64,000 nucleotides of DNA from Allobacillus halotolerans. Its GTDB lineage: Bacteria > Bacillota > Bacilli > Bacillales > Alkalibacillaceae. The position numbers and the translations under genes were made by a program. The stretch is taken from NCBI RefSeq assembly GCF_028743495.1, contig NZ_CP117968.1; one strand, given 5' to 3'. This document shows, piece by piece, positions 27,574 through 36,615 of this stretch (position 1 is its first letter; each line of letters starts with the position of its first letter). Under the pieces are notes generated by a model. That model did no database searches. It saw nothing but the letters and a program-made list of their open reading frames with translations, and was not told where the DNA came from.

Positions 27574-27892
27574 GGCTTTGTTAAAGTCCGTTGTTGATAT
27601 TGTGATCCGCTATCGGTGGACGCTTTTACCCAAAGGGCATAAGGGCGACATCTGCGATAAATCGCAGTGTCTTCTTTACCGCGGGCACGGCTCGAGCCTC
27701 CTCGGCCCAAGGTCACGGCCTGCGGGGTCTCGAGACTCGTGCTGTTCCGACGCCTAGGACGGGCTAGTGTCAACGTTGGCCACAGGACGTGGCCGGTTTT
27801 AGTTGACCCGCTGGAGTCGCCACCTTCGCTTCTCACAATTCAACAACTCAGTGTTCTACATTAAAAAGTCAACACTAAGCTTTAACAGAGCC
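27574..27892. mobile_element. Complete MITE-like element with 8-bp target duplication
   Basis: 319 bp, no transposase. The ends are GGCTTTGTTAAAG and CTTTAACAGAGCC, a 13-bp terminal inverted repeat with one mismatch. Both flanks carry AAATACTA (27566-27573 and 27893-27900), an 8-bp direct duplication. The GC-rich interior has GGCACGGCTCGAG and CTCGAGACTCGTGC arms. The terminal GGCTYTGTTAAAG and 8-bp duplication recall the ISL3 family, which I infer could mobilise it. An apparent 93-residue frame across it (27555-27836) is not a gene. Confidence 0.85.
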
Positions 27893-27897
27893 AAATA

Positions 27898-28266
27898 CTA
27901 AACCATTTTCATGATGGCGTAGCCCAACACGATCCAGCCAATCAAAAACGCAACGCCGCCGACGGGTGTAATCATTGCGAAAGTTTTCGTCTCGGTCAGA
28001 CTATATAGATATAAACTTCCGGAAAAGATAATGATTCCGGCAAAAAAGAACCAACCTGCAGTCACATAGTTTCCGAGCCCTGTTTTCAGTGCTAAGATGC
28101 CTGTAGCAAAAATCGCTATCGTATGAAACATTTGATATTGGACCGCTTTTTCCCATGTACCCATTAATTTTTCTGAGAGTTTACCTTCCAGTCCGTGCGC
28201 TCCGAATGCACCAAGTGCAACCGCGATAAAGCCGTTTATTGCACCAATCAGCAGTAATGCTTTCAT
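27898..28266 (-). CDS. ywdK: YwdK/DUF423 family membrane protein
   Basis: 122 residues with four hydrophobic segments and the family string VALGAFGAHGLEGKL near the start. DUF423 proteins are small inner-membrane proteins of unknown role. I start at MKALLL, 8 nt after GGAG. The stop codon lies in the 8-bp duplication made by the MITE next to it, so the insertion hit the last codons without changing the protein. It follows ywdI as in B. subtilis. Confidence 0.87.
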   Translation of the reverse strand: MKALLLIGAINGFIAVALGAFGAHGLEGKLSEKLMGTWEKAVQYQMFHTIAIFATGILALKTGLGNYVTAGWFFFAGIIIFSGSLYLYSLTETKTFAMITPVGGVAFLIGWIVLGYAIMKMV

Positions 28267-28290
28267 GTTCATTTCTCCTTTTTTCTGTTG

Positions 28291-28623
28291 CTAGAAATCA
28301 AAGATGGAGTCTCCGTTCGCATCATCTTCATCCAGTCGTTTCCCTTGTTCAATCTGTTGCTGTTTTTTAGATTTTGGCCACATTCCCATCACTTTGGCCT
28401 CAGCTTCTTCAATTGAAAAATTTTCTGGTTGATCAGAAATGGACACGTTTGACGTACTTTGTTTACCGTCATAACTGGCATGGTAATCTGACCCTGTAAT
28501 TAATGTTGCCATTGATTGAACGGAATACATTTTTGCTTTCATTTGATCTGTTGACGTTTTCGCGTCAATGGATTGTAACTCTTTGATCATCTTTTCAATG
28601 ATTGCTTGATAAGAAACTGACAT
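28291..28623 (-). CDS. ywdI: YwdI/DUF5327 family protein
   Basis: 110 residues, soluble and acidic at the C-terminus (DEDDANGDSIFDF). The N-terminal part is helical (YQAIIEKMIKELQSIDAK). YwdI proteins have no known role; the gene precedes ywdK in Bacillus, as here with a 24-bp gap. A well-spaced GAGGA lies before the ATG. Confidence 0.8.
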   Translation of the reverse strand: MSVSYQAIIEKMIKELQSIDAKTSTDQMKAKMYSVQSMATLITGSDYHASYDGKQSTSNVSISDQPENFSIEEAEAKVMGMWPKSKKQQQIEQGKRLDEDDANGDSIFDF

Positions 28624-28726
28624 TGTGTTCCTCCTGTATTCATTTCTCAGTTAAATAGTATATCATTGATGGGCATTGAATTTCTTCTATGAAGACTGTG
28701 TTCATCATAAAACGTATGTTGACCAA

Positions 28727-28753
28727 CAAAAAGTCCCAGCACTTAGCCGGGAC
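28727..28753 (-). terminator. NSS transporter terminator
   Basis: An 8-bp stem (28733-28740 with 28746-28753, one G-U pair) and 5-nt loop, followed on the minus strand by a U-rich run. Confidence 0.75.
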
Positions 28754-28766
28754 GGTAGAAAAACTC

Positions 28767-30122
28767 CTATTTATCAACAATACTTGTGATGGCAATGACC
28801 AAGATGGCAACTGGTACGATGTATCGGATGATGAAATACCAACTGGATTGCAGTATAGGCGTATTGATTTCGCTCCTTTTAATCGCTTGATCTTTCGTCC
28901 AGTACCATCCAACAAAGATGGCCATTAACATAGTGCCCAACGGTAAAATATAATTCCCCGTAATGTAGTCGATTGAATCCAATATATTTTTATTTTCCAC
29001 AATCGTCACATGGCTCCATATCCCATAACCTAAAGAAACCGTAACACCGATTGCGAAAATGACGGTGCCACAAACAATCGCAGCGGCTTTCCTGCTTAGT
29101 CCTAACGTTCGGTGGACATATGCTACAGGGACCTCCAACATAGACAATGCGGAGGAATAGGCCGCCATAACCAATAAAGCAAAGAATCCGATTCCGACGA
29201 GACCGCCGGCTGGCATACTTGCAAATATGCTCGGTAATGTGATGAACACTAGTGGTGGACCATCAGTAACATCACCACCGAAACTGAATACAGCCGGGAA
29301 AATCACAATTCCTGCAATGACGGCAAACACTGTGTCCATGATACCAATGCCAACCGTTGCAGTTGGCAATCGGTCGTTGCTCTTCAAGTAACTGGCATAT
29401 GTCAACATCCCACCAATGCCGATACTAAGTGAGAAAAACGCCTGTCCCATTGCCGCCAAATACACTTGTGGATTCCCGAACTGGCTCCAGTCTGGAGTGA
29501 ATAAGAAGGCTAATCCTTCACTCGCTCCGTCCAACGTCAACGAATACACCGCGAGAACAACCATCAAAATAGCTAGCGCTGGCATTGCGATCAAATTTGC
29601 CCGTTCAATGCCTCGCTTAATTCCCCGAATAACAACCAATACCACAGCGATCATGAATAGAAACTGCCAAAATAACGGTTCCCATGTAGTTGATGTCCAG
29701 TTTTCGAAACTTTGTCCAAACCCGCCTGTAGGCTCTGTCCAAAAGTCTCCAATTAAATAATGAAACAAATAATACAAGGACCAGCCACATACCACACTGT
29801 AAAAACTTAAAATAAGTGTCCCGCCGATCACACCCATGACACCGGTCCAATGCCACTTTGTTCCTGGAGCCAAACGCATAAAGGAACCGACAGCATCTTT
29901 CTTACCAGCTTTCCCGATACTGAATTCCGTCAGTAGTAACGGAATGCCGAACGCTAAAATAAAAAAGATATAGATGAGCAAAAATGTAGCTCCTCCATTT
30001 TCACCAGCAACATATGAAAAGCGCCAGATATTCCCTAAACCGACAGCTGACCCCATGGCAGCTAACATAAATCCGAGTCTTGATTTCCATTCGTCTCTTT
30101 TCATTCCATTGCTTTGATCCAA
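28767..30122 (-). CDS. Neurotransmitter:sodium symporter (NSS) family transporter
   Basis: 451 residues with about 11-12 membrane segments. NSS proteins such as LeuT import amino acids or related solutes with Na+. The first helix carries the signature GSAVGLGNIWRFSYVAGENGG with the unwound Gly-rich centre. The family resembles B. subtilis YhdH/YocR; the substrate is not deducible. I choose a TTG start (MDQSNGMKRDEWKSRLGF) because GAGGTG is 6 nt before it; ATG seven codons later is an alternative. Single gene. Confidence 0.88.
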   Translation of the reverse strand: MDQSNGMKRDEWKSRLGFMLAAMGSAVGLGNIWRFSYVAGENGGATFLLIYIFFILAFGIPLLLTEFSIGKAGKKDAVGSFMRLAPGTKWHWTGVMGVIGGTLILSFYSVVCGWSLYYLFHYLIGDFWTEPTGGFGQSFENWTSTTWEPLFWQFLFMIAVVLVVIRGIKRGIERANLIAMPALAILMVVLAVYSLTLDGASEGLAFLFTPDWSQFGNPQVYLAAMGQAFFSLSIGIGGMLTYASYLKSNDRLPTATVGIGIMDTVFAVIAGIVIFPAVFSFGGDVTDGPPLVFITLPSIFASMPAGGLVGIGFFALLVMAAYSSALSMLEVPVAYVHRTLGLSRKAAAIVCGTVIFAIGVTVSLGYGIWSHVTIVENKNILDSIDYITGNYILPLGTMLMAIFVGWYWTKDQAIKRSEINTPILQSSWYFIIRYIVPVAILVIAITSIVDK

Positions 30123-30319
30123 CTCATCCACCTCTTTTTTTATGAAGAATTTCTAACTCTTCTTTTATAGCTTTCGTTATTCCCTGACTTGTACGTTAAG
30201 TTCATTATATGTATGTTAAGAAATAACTTTTTATCACTATAACACATTTATTGATTAAAGGAATAGAGGAATTTTTTTATTCTGTTAATTAAACCTTAGT
30301 GACATGAAAAAAACACCAC

Positions 30320-30484
30320 TCAATAGAGCAGTGTTTTTCGTTTGAGATGTTGCTTCTCGGTTGAGAATTGTTTTTTGCGGGTTTGTTGATTTACCATCCA
30401 TGATACTAAATCTCGTTCTTTATTGCATAAATTTCTTCCAAGTTCTCCTTCAAATCGGCCGACTAACTCTTCGAAATGCACCAC
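30320..30484 (-). CDS. Possible small protein of 54 residues
   Basis: A short frame starting at tandem GTG codons reads VVHFEELVGRFEGELG, then DLVSWMVNQQTRKKQF. It is hydrophilic, charged and helix-like, with amino acid use resembling a real protein. A run of nine G lies 8 nt upstream and could serve as an unusual ribosome site. I do not know its family. It is downstream of nothing on the same strand and ends near a weak hairpin at 30305-30340. Confidence 0.4.
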   Translation of the reverse strand: MVHFEELVGRFEGELGRNLCNKERDLVSWMVNQQTRKKQFSTEKQHLKRKTLLY

Positions 30485-30768
30485 TATTAAGAACGCCCCC
30501 CCCCTATTTACAACCATCTCTGTGTATTTTTTCTGTTTGTGTAAGTGTTGTTTTAGTTCCAACTATTAGTATACACGAACTTCCACTAAATGTTAAGAGT
30601 ATTTTCAAAATTGTTAAATAATTTATTTACTTACTTTAAAGCGTCCATTCCATCATTTTAGACCAAGGCGTCCATGGTTTTCGAAAAATAAAAAAGGGGT
30701 ACCTCCTCAAAACGTCGAATTTTAGTTAATAGAAGGTGTTTTTTAAAAGGGAGCAATTCATTATCGGT

Positions 30769-30877
30769 AGATCTGCTCGATTTATCAGTGGCTTCGCTCG
30801 GCTTTTCGGCGGCTTCACTCGATTTTTCGACGGCTTCACTCGGTTTTTCGGCGGCTTCGATCGGCCTTTCGGCGGAG
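30769..30877. repeat. Array E: about five 21-bp units (GGCTTCACTCG core)
   Basis: GGCTTC recurs at 30790, 30811, 30832 and 30853, 21 bases apart, with a degenerate first unit from about 30769. Each unit reads GGCTTCACTCGATTTTTCGAC or close. It lies between the divergent NSS and YjiH-type genes and is followed by a MITE remnant. Confidence 0.85.
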
Positions 30878-30985
30878 CTCTTTTACCCACAGGATGGCTG
30901 TGGTTTTAGTGGAAGTTCTTTTATTTCCTGTCCCACCAGATTCGCCAACAGTGCGAGCCACAATTCAACAACTCAGCGCCAGAAA
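30878..30985. mobile_element. Degenerate MITE-like remnant
   Basis: The segment ending GCCACAATTCAACAACTCAG matches the subterminal part of the elements at 27574 and 38958. An inner inverted repeat CCACAGgatggCTGTGG is at about 30888-30904. Neither terminal repeat survives. The next 90 bp to the YjiH-type gene is AT-rich and holds no clear feature except the ribosome site. Confidence 0.5.
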
Positions 30986-31075
30986 GCACGAATCTTTAAT
31001 AAAATATTTATACTAGATATTGCATAAATAGTCATAAGGGTTTAAAATAAGTTCAATATTAAGGGGGAGTTTTCG

Positions 31076-32431
31076 TTGAAAGAAAAGTATGCTGGTATTC
31101 ATCATGTAAAGTTTATCATTTTATCTTTAATCGGGATTGGATTATTCATGGTCCCTATTCCGATCGAAGGGGAAACGACAATTGCGGTTGCTTTTTTAGC
31201 CGATCAGTTTTTAGCTTTGCTCGGTGATTTCGCATTGATTTTGGTCGTTCTATTAATCTCTGTCGCTGCTATATTGTCTGTCATTGTTTATATCATAACA
31301 TTAATGGATCCAAAAAAAGTGAACCCGGATTCCTTTTTCGGTTCATTGTTCCGGGTTAATTTATTTTGGACGATCGTTCGTGTTCTTGCGATGGTTTTTG
31401 TTTTGTTCACTTATTTCAATGTTGGTTGGGAAGCCGTATACTCTGGTGCAACAGGCAGTATGATTTTGAATGACTTGCTCGTATTTCTAATAGCCGTCTT
31501 TTTAGTCGCTGGTTTATTGTTGCCGCTTCTTCTAAACTTTGGCTTACTCGAGTTTGTCGGTGCATTGCTAACGAAAGTCATGCGTCCTGTCTTTACACTA
31601 CCTGGAAGATCGACAGTCGACAACTTGGCTTCTTGGTTAGGTGACGGGACAATCGGTGTATTATTAACGAGCAAGCAATATGAAGATGGCTATTACACGA
31701 AACGTGAAGCTGCAGTCATTGGAACGACTTTTTCGGTTGTTTCCATTACCTTTACGATTGCCATCGTCCGTCAAGTTGATTTAATGCACATGTTTTTGCC
31801 GTTATACGGTACGGTTGTATTAGCTGGTTTCGTTGCCGCAGTCATTATGCCGCGAATTCCACCGTTATCCAAATTCTCGGATACGTATTTGAAAGAAGAT
31901 CAAGAACCACTGGATGAATCGATTCCTAAAAATTATACAGCGATTACTTGGGGTTACAAGCAAGCGGTAGATCGTGCAAGTAAAGCACCTAACCTCATTA
32001 ATTATTTAAAGATTGGTATTAAGAATGTCTTGGATATGTGGATTGGCGTCTTGCCGATTGTCATGGCAATCGGAACGCTAGGTGTCATCGTCGCCGAATT
32101 CACACCTTTCTTCACTTGGATCGGTACTCCATTCGTTCCGATTTTGGAAGTGTTGCAAGTTCCTGAAGCAAAAGCGGCAGCAGAGACATTGCTCGTCGGT
32201 TTCACGGATATGTTTCTACCTGCGATTATTATCGAAGGTGTTGCCAATGACATGACACGCTTTGTCGTTGCGGCCTTGAGTGTGACACAGTTAATCTATC
32301 TTTCAGAAGTCGGTGGTGTACTGCTTGCTTCTAAAGTACCTGTGAACTTCTGGCATTTACTCGTAATCTTTTTAATGCGTACGGCAATTACTCTACCAAT
32401 CATCGTCGGTATTGCGCACTTAATCTTTTAA
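31076..32431 (+). CDS. YjiH-family membrane protein with nucleoside-recognition (Gate) domains
   Basis: 451 residues with about ten membrane segments. YjiH proteins contain two Gate-type domains and are probably transporters; in some Bacillota they neighbour histidine-utilisation genes. Here the hut genes are 18 kb away, so that link is not local. Strings: LPGRSTVDNLASWLGDGTIGV, with GTTFSVVSITFTIAIV after it, and ETLLVGFTDMFLPAIIIEG. TTG start with GGGGGAG 6 nt upstream. It forms a single-gene unit with a strong terminator. Substrate unknown. Confidence 0.8.
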   Translation: MKEKYAGIHHVKFIILSLIGIGLFMVPIPIEGETTIAVAFLADQFLALLGDFALILVVLLISVAAILSVIVYIITLMDPKKVNPDSFFGSLFRVNLFWTIVRVLAMVFVLFTYFNVGWEAVYSGATGSMILNDLLVFLIAVFLVAGLLLPLLLNFGLLEFVGALLTKVMRPVFTLPGRSTVDNLASWLGDGTIGVLLTSKQYEDGYYTKREAAVIGTTFSVVSITFTIAIVRQVDLMHMFLPLYGTVVLAGFVAAVIMPRIPPLSKFSDTYLKEDQEPLDESIPKNYTAITWGYKQAVDRASKAPNLINYLKIGIKNVLDMWIGVLPIVMAIGTLGVIVAEFTPFFTWIGTPFVPILEVLQVPEAKAAAETLLVGFTDMFLPAIIIEGVANDMTRFVVAALSVTQLIYLSEVGGVLLASKVPVNFWHLLVIFLMRTAITLPIIVGIAHLIF

Positions 32432-32451
32432 TCTTAAATAGACAATCATAT

Positions 32452-32499
32452 AAAAAAGCGATCCCGCAGTCATGCACATGACATTGGGATCGCTTTTTT
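32452..32499. terminator. Strong bidirectional terminator
   Basis: AAAAAGCGATCCC pairs with GGGATCGCTTTTT, with an inner GTCATG/CATGAC stem. T runs lie on both strands, between the convergent YjiH-type and regulator genes. Confidence 0.9.
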
Positions 32500-32517
32500 G
32501 CTTGGTCGTCAACCGTG

Positions 32518-33819
32518 TCAATATGTGAGTAACGGTAAACCAGGCTTTGCTTTTGCTGATTTTAGATTAGGTAAAAACGTATCTTCACTACGATTGATCC
32601 TGTAGGCGGCCATCAAGTATTTCGTCGCATCCTTGTACCGTTTCATTTCATTCATAACACTGCCAGCCAGCAAATAATAACTGCATAGCTCATGTTCTTC
32701 ATTTAACTTCTGATAGAACGGAATCGCTTCTTTGAACAGTAATTGATTCAATTCCTCGTGTTGTTCACGAAGATAGTACAAAATCGATTTTAATTTAAAT
32801 TGATATCGAATATTTTGGTACGTTTTAGCTATACTGATTCCTTTATTTAATTCTTCAAATGCACGTTCATTTTCACCAAGATAAAAATACGTCATAGCTA
32901 AATAATGATAGGAACTTAATTCTACTTCATGATTTGTTTGACGCGCAGTTGCCTTCATAAAACATTCTCGGGCCATTTCATATTCCTGCTTCTGCATGGC
33001 CATCATACCTTCACACATATAAATAACTGATTTAATTAAACTACCTACTTGAGAATCATCTAGGTCCCTAAGCTTTCTAAAATAGCTCTCTGCCGTTTCG
33101 AAGTCTTCAATCAAACAATAATTCATCCCCAGGATAATTTGACAGCTTATCACACGTGTATAGTCTAATTCTGCTTGAAAAATTTGAAATGCTTTCAGTG
33201 CATATTTATTGGACCGAAGAATCATCTCCATCCGCGTATATGCATTCGCGATCATCAAGTAAAGTTCAGGATCAGATGTGTCTTTGATCATTTTTTCTGC
33301 TTGCTTGAAATGTTTGATGGCATTCGAACAATAAAACTTCGTCAAATAATAGTAACCGATAAATTTGTGATAGCTATACGGATAATGTTCTTCCAAAATC
33401 CAAGAAAAGCTTTGCAAATACTTGAATTTTTCATCGAATTTTTCATACTGTTGCGTCAATAAATAGTGACCGAATAAAGTCAGTTCATATAAGTAACTGA
33501 GTTCAACAGCTATCTTTTTTTCATCTAGTGACTGAATTTCATGATAATAAGCATCTGCTTTTTTCAAATCATAATGATGTAACGCATCGATCCAGTTTTC
33601 CAACGTTTTTTTTACATGTTCATCAGAAGGAGCAATGAACTTTTCAACAGGAAGCTCCAATCGTTCACATAATTGGCTGACAATCTCTTTATTAAATGAG
33701 ATTTGGTTGTTTTCTAATTTACTTAAATAGGCACTTGAACAAATACCTTCTGCTAACTGCTCTTGTGTAATTCCTTGGCGTATCCGATGCCATTTGATTG
33801 TTTGACCAATAAGTGACAA
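32518..33819 (-). CDS. RNPP/Rgg-like regulator: XRE helix-turn-helix plus TPR repeats
   Basis: 433 residues. The N-terminal XRE DNA-binding domain (about residues 5-60) has RIRQGITQEQLAEGICSSAY and LSKLENNQISFN; the rest is a helical TPR-like array with repeats of the LYLMIANAYTRM and YHYLAMTYFYLGE types. The architecture is that of NprR/PlcR-type regulators that bind short secreted peptides. No small exported-peptide gene is seen on either side within 400 bp, so the peptide, if any, is elsewhere. I choose the TTG start (MSLIGQTIKWH), 6 nt after GGTGGAG; an upstream TTG is possible. Confidence 0.82.
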   Translation of the reverse strand: MSLIGQTIKWHRIRQGITQEQLAEGICSSAYLSKLENNQISFNKEIVSQLCERLELPVEKFIAPSDEHVKKTLENWIDALHHYDLKKADAYYHEIQSLDEKKIAVELSYLYELTLFGHYLLTQQYEKFDEKFKYLQSFSWILEEHYPYSYHKFIGYYYLTKFYCSNAIKHFKQAEKMIKDTSDPELYLMIANAYTRMEMILRSNKYALKAFQIFQAELDYTRVISCQIILGMNYCLIEDFETAESYFRKLRDLDDSQVGSLIKSVIYMCEGMMAMQKQEYEMARECFMKATARQTNHEVELSSYHYLAMTYFYLGENERAFEELNKGISIAKTYQNIRYQFKLKSILYYLREQHEELNQLLFKEAIPFYQKLNEEHELCSYYLLAGSVMNEMKRYKDATKYLMAAYRINRSEDTFLPNLKSAKAKPGLPLLTY

Positions 33820-33927
33820 TCCAATCTCCACCTTCTGTTCCAACTTATTGTTCTATTATAGTTCTTTGTGACTATACTTTCCACAAATATATCAAATTTT
33901 ACCAAGGAATTTTAACAGAAGTTATTT

Positions 33928-35166
33928 CTATGAATGAATTGCCCATTCGCCGTCTTTTAAAATCTCTTCTTTATCGCCATTTTCAGTAATTCCATAAACG
34001 GTTAAGTCGGCGGATCCCATCATGAAATCTTCATGTATTAAACTCTTATTGATCCCTGCCTCTTTTTGTTCGTCTGCACTCATATTTTCGCCGTTTTCCA
34101 AGTTCGTCGGATATGCTTGGCCAAGCGCTAAGTGACAAGAAGCATTTTCGTCATAAAGCGTATTGAAAAAGATTAAGCCTGACTGTGAAATAGGTGAAGA
34201 ATGAGGAACTAAGGCTATTTCACCAAGTCGAACGGCTCCCTCATCTGTGTCCAATAAATGTTTAAGTGTCTCTTCTCCTTTACCTGCTTCAAAATCAACC
34301 ACTTTTCCATCTTTGAACGTCAACTTAAAGTCATCGATTAAATTGCCATTGTAGTTTAACGGCTTCGTATTCCGAACAGTTCCTTCTACACCTTCTCGAT
34401 GCGGTGCAGTAAATACTTCTTCTGTCGGCATATTCGGGTTGAAAATAACACCTTTTACCGATTTTGCTGTTCCGCCTGCCCATATATGGCCTTTTGGTAG
34501 CTGAATTCGAAGGTCCGTAGTAGCTGATTGATACTCTAACGCGACATATTTTTTCTCATTTAAATAATCTCGAATATCATGCAGTGTTTCATTATGATCT
34601 TCCCAAGCCTTAATTGGATCCTCTTGATCGACGCGGACGATTTTGAAAATTTCTTTCCACAATTCATCCATTGCTTCTTCTTCTTTTTTATCGGGGTATA
34701 TTTTTGCGGCCCATTTTTCTGTAGGAACTGACACGATTGACCATTGAATACGATCACTCATCATGTATTCACGATACTCACTCAATGCTTCTCCAGCCGC
34801 TTTATTCGCTTTTGCGATTCGCTCTGGTTCAATCCCATCCAATAGGTCAGGATTCGGTGCATAGACGGTTAGAATGCACCCGCCATCTTTGACATGTCCT
34901 GTTTGTTTGTCCACTAACCAATCAGGAATGTTTTCTAAAACATGTAGGGGTTCGTTTTCATACTTCTTTCTTGTGATTACTTCATCTGACCAGTTAACCG
35001 TTACATTTTCCGCCCCGACGTTATAAGCTTCCTCCACAACGTGGTGCACAAAGTCTCTCGCCTCGATTGGCGCATTAATAAAGATTGGTTGTTCTTTTTG
35101 TACATTCACACCGACCTTCACAGCAAGCTCGGCATATTTCTTTAATGTAGCCTCTGTTGGCATCAT
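33928..35166 (-). CDS. M29 family metallo-aminopeptidase
   Basis: 412 residues, the usual AmpS/PepS/aminopeptidase T length. It removes N-terminal residues from peptides using two metal ions. The metal-binding segments are visible: EEVFTAPHREGVEG, GEIALVPHSSPIS, FFNTLYDENASCHLALG and IHEDFMMGSADL, with Glu, His, Tyr, His and Asp in the family places. AGGAG is 6 nt before the first ATG; a second ATG follows directly. Single-gene unit near the ABC-type peptide importers only in function, not position. Confidence 0.92.
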   Translation of the reverse strand: MMPTEATLKKYAELAVKVGVNVQKEQPIFINAPIEARDFVHHVVEEAYNVGAENVTVNWSDEVITRKKYENEPLHVLENIPDWLVDKQTGHVKDGGCILTVYAPNPDLLDGIEPERIAKANKAAGEALSEYREYMMSDRIQWSIVSVPTEKWAAKIYPDKKEEEAMDELWKEIFKIVRVDQEDPIKAWEDHNETLHDIRDYLNEKKYVALEYQSATTDLRIQLPKGHIWAGGTAKSVKGVIFNPNMPTEEVFTAPHREGVEGTVRNTKPLNYNGNLIDDFKLTFKDGKVVDFEAGKGEETLKHLLDTDEGAVRLGEIALVPHSSPISQSGLIFFNTLYDENASCHLALGQAYPTNLENGENMSADEQKEAGINKSLIHEDFMMGSADLTVYGITENGDKEEILKDGEWAIHS

Positions 35167-35289
35167 GCGACACTCCTTCTTTTTATTGGTATATCTTATT
35201 ATTTCATATTCCGAAACTTTAAAAAAGTAATCCCATCGACGAATGACAGATACTTTGTTGTTCGTTGAATCTCAACAATACTTCTGGGC

Positions 35290-35331
35290 ATTAAAAAAGA
35301 TGATCTCCGATTATATTCGAGATCATCTTTT
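35290..35331. terminator. Terminator after the P-loop ATPase gene
   Basis: A 13-bp stem, AAAAGATGATCTC with GAGATCATCTTTT (35295-35307 with 35319-35331), followed on the minus strand by U. Confidence 0.8.
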
Positions 35332-35395
35332 AGCTGTTCATATTTTAAAGCGCCTGTTTCTCTCCGGTATGGTTCAAAGAAGTTGTATTTACTGC

Positions 35396-36475
35396 TTATT
35401 TTCTTTCATCCACCCAATTCATCAATTCTTCTTTCGCAACATTATAAAATTCAGGAATGGTATTTTCATGATAAATTCTTTCAAACTCATCCTGAAGCTC
35501 TTTGACACGCTTTAAGTAAGCCGTTGCCTCGTCGACCTTCACTCGATAATCCATCTTTAATAAACTGACTCTTTGTTGCTCTCTTTTCGGCAAATCTTGT
35601 GTCATAAGTTGATCAGAGAGGTTCAATTCTTCATCACTGATCAGACTTGGATCATGTTCGTGCGGGCCGGTTGCGTCGAACATGGCAACTTCGAGTTCCG
35701 GAAGGGTTACCATATCAAGGCTCGTCGGATCGAATCCACAATGGTAGACTTCTACATCAAAACCTCGGTCTTGTGCTTCGCGGGCAATCTTGCGAAGAAC
35801 GGTTGATTTTCCAGACCCTGAATTGCCTTTCATAAAAATTCTCCGACTTACTTGACTCGTTAAGTTTTGAATGAAATCACGTGGTCCGTCTGGTGTGGCT
35901 GCACCTAAATAACGGTGATGTACACAGGATGGTTTATTCAATTTATTTTTTTCAAATATATCGTTTTTCAAGCGTTCTGTCTCTCGGTTCGCTTTTTCAA
36001 AATCCATATAGGGAGCATAAACATCTTCAATCTCATGATGAATCGTAAGAGCTGATTGAAACCTTTGAACAGCTAACGTGTGAACCTCTTCTATTTGTTT
36101 TTCTAATTCTACTAATAATTGTTTTTTCTCCGTTAAACCTTCCTTACTATAACCTTCTCCAAAGAATAACAGGCTTTCTTTGATGAGTGGCCATTTCATT
36201 CGTCTAATATTCATTTTCGAACGATCGAATATACCTGCATTTAAATCAGTGAAGACAATTCCTTCAAGTTCATTTCGTTGAATATGATTATAAATATAGT
36301 CAATATTCAATTGGTTTTTCATTTGGTAAGCCACATCTTTTAACAGTGGGCTGATCAACGATGTATGCCCACCTTCAATGTAAAGAACATGGTCGAGTTG
36401 TTCAATTAAGTTTTCATAAAAATTAACATACCCTTTTGCGGTGGTACCTCCCATAAAATACTTATATTCAGACAT
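35396..36475 (-). CDS. PRK06851-type P-loop ATPase of unknown function
   Basis: 359 residues with two related halves. The second half has a good Walker A, MKGNSGSGKSTVLRK (about residue 215); the first half has a degenerate version, IEGGHTSLISPLLKD (about 34). This is the plan of the PRK06851 family, whose substrate is unknown. A VYHCGFDPTSLDMV string follows the active P-loop. GGGAGG is 7 nt before the ATG. It stands alone on its strand between the terC gene and the aminopeptidase. Confidence 0.75.
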   Translation of the reverse strand: MSEYKYFMGGTTAKGYVNFYENLIEQLDHVLYIEGGHTSLISPLLKDVAYQMKNQLNIDYIYNHIQRNELEGIVFTDLNAGIFDRSKMNIRRMKWPLIKESLLFFGEGYSKEGLTEKKQLLVELEKQIEEVHTLAVQRFQSALTIHHEIEDVYAPYMDFEKANRETERLKNDIFEKNKLNKPSCVHHRYLGAATPDGPRDFIQNLTSQVSRRIFMKGNSGSGKSTVLRKIAREAQDRGFDVEVYHCGFDPTSLDMVTLPELEVAMFDATGPHEHDPSLISDEELNLSDQLMTQDLPKREQQRVSLLKMDYRVKVDEATAYLKRVKELQDEFERIYHENTIPEFYNVAKEELMNWVDERK

Positions 36476-36576
36476 GTCATCATCCTCCCAGTCTCCCTTA
36501 TTGTATGAAACTGAGCTTTAAAAAAGACCAAAGGACAAGGGGGTTTTGGGCATTTGGGCACCTACATATAACGAAT

Positions 36577-36608
36577 GAAAAAAAGCTGAAGAGTTTCCCC
36601 TCCAGCTT
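36577..36608 (-). terminator. terC terminator
   Basis: AAGCTGGAG and CTC-TT-CAGCTT form a stem with a two-base bulge (minus strand), followed by a U run. Confidence 0.75.
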
Positions 36609-36615
36609 GTCGTCG

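Noticed and set aside
27555..27836. 93-residue minus-strand frame
   Set aside because: It lies wholly in the MITE-like element, is Arg/Ser/Gly-rich as GC-rich noncoding DNA would be, and has no ribosome site.
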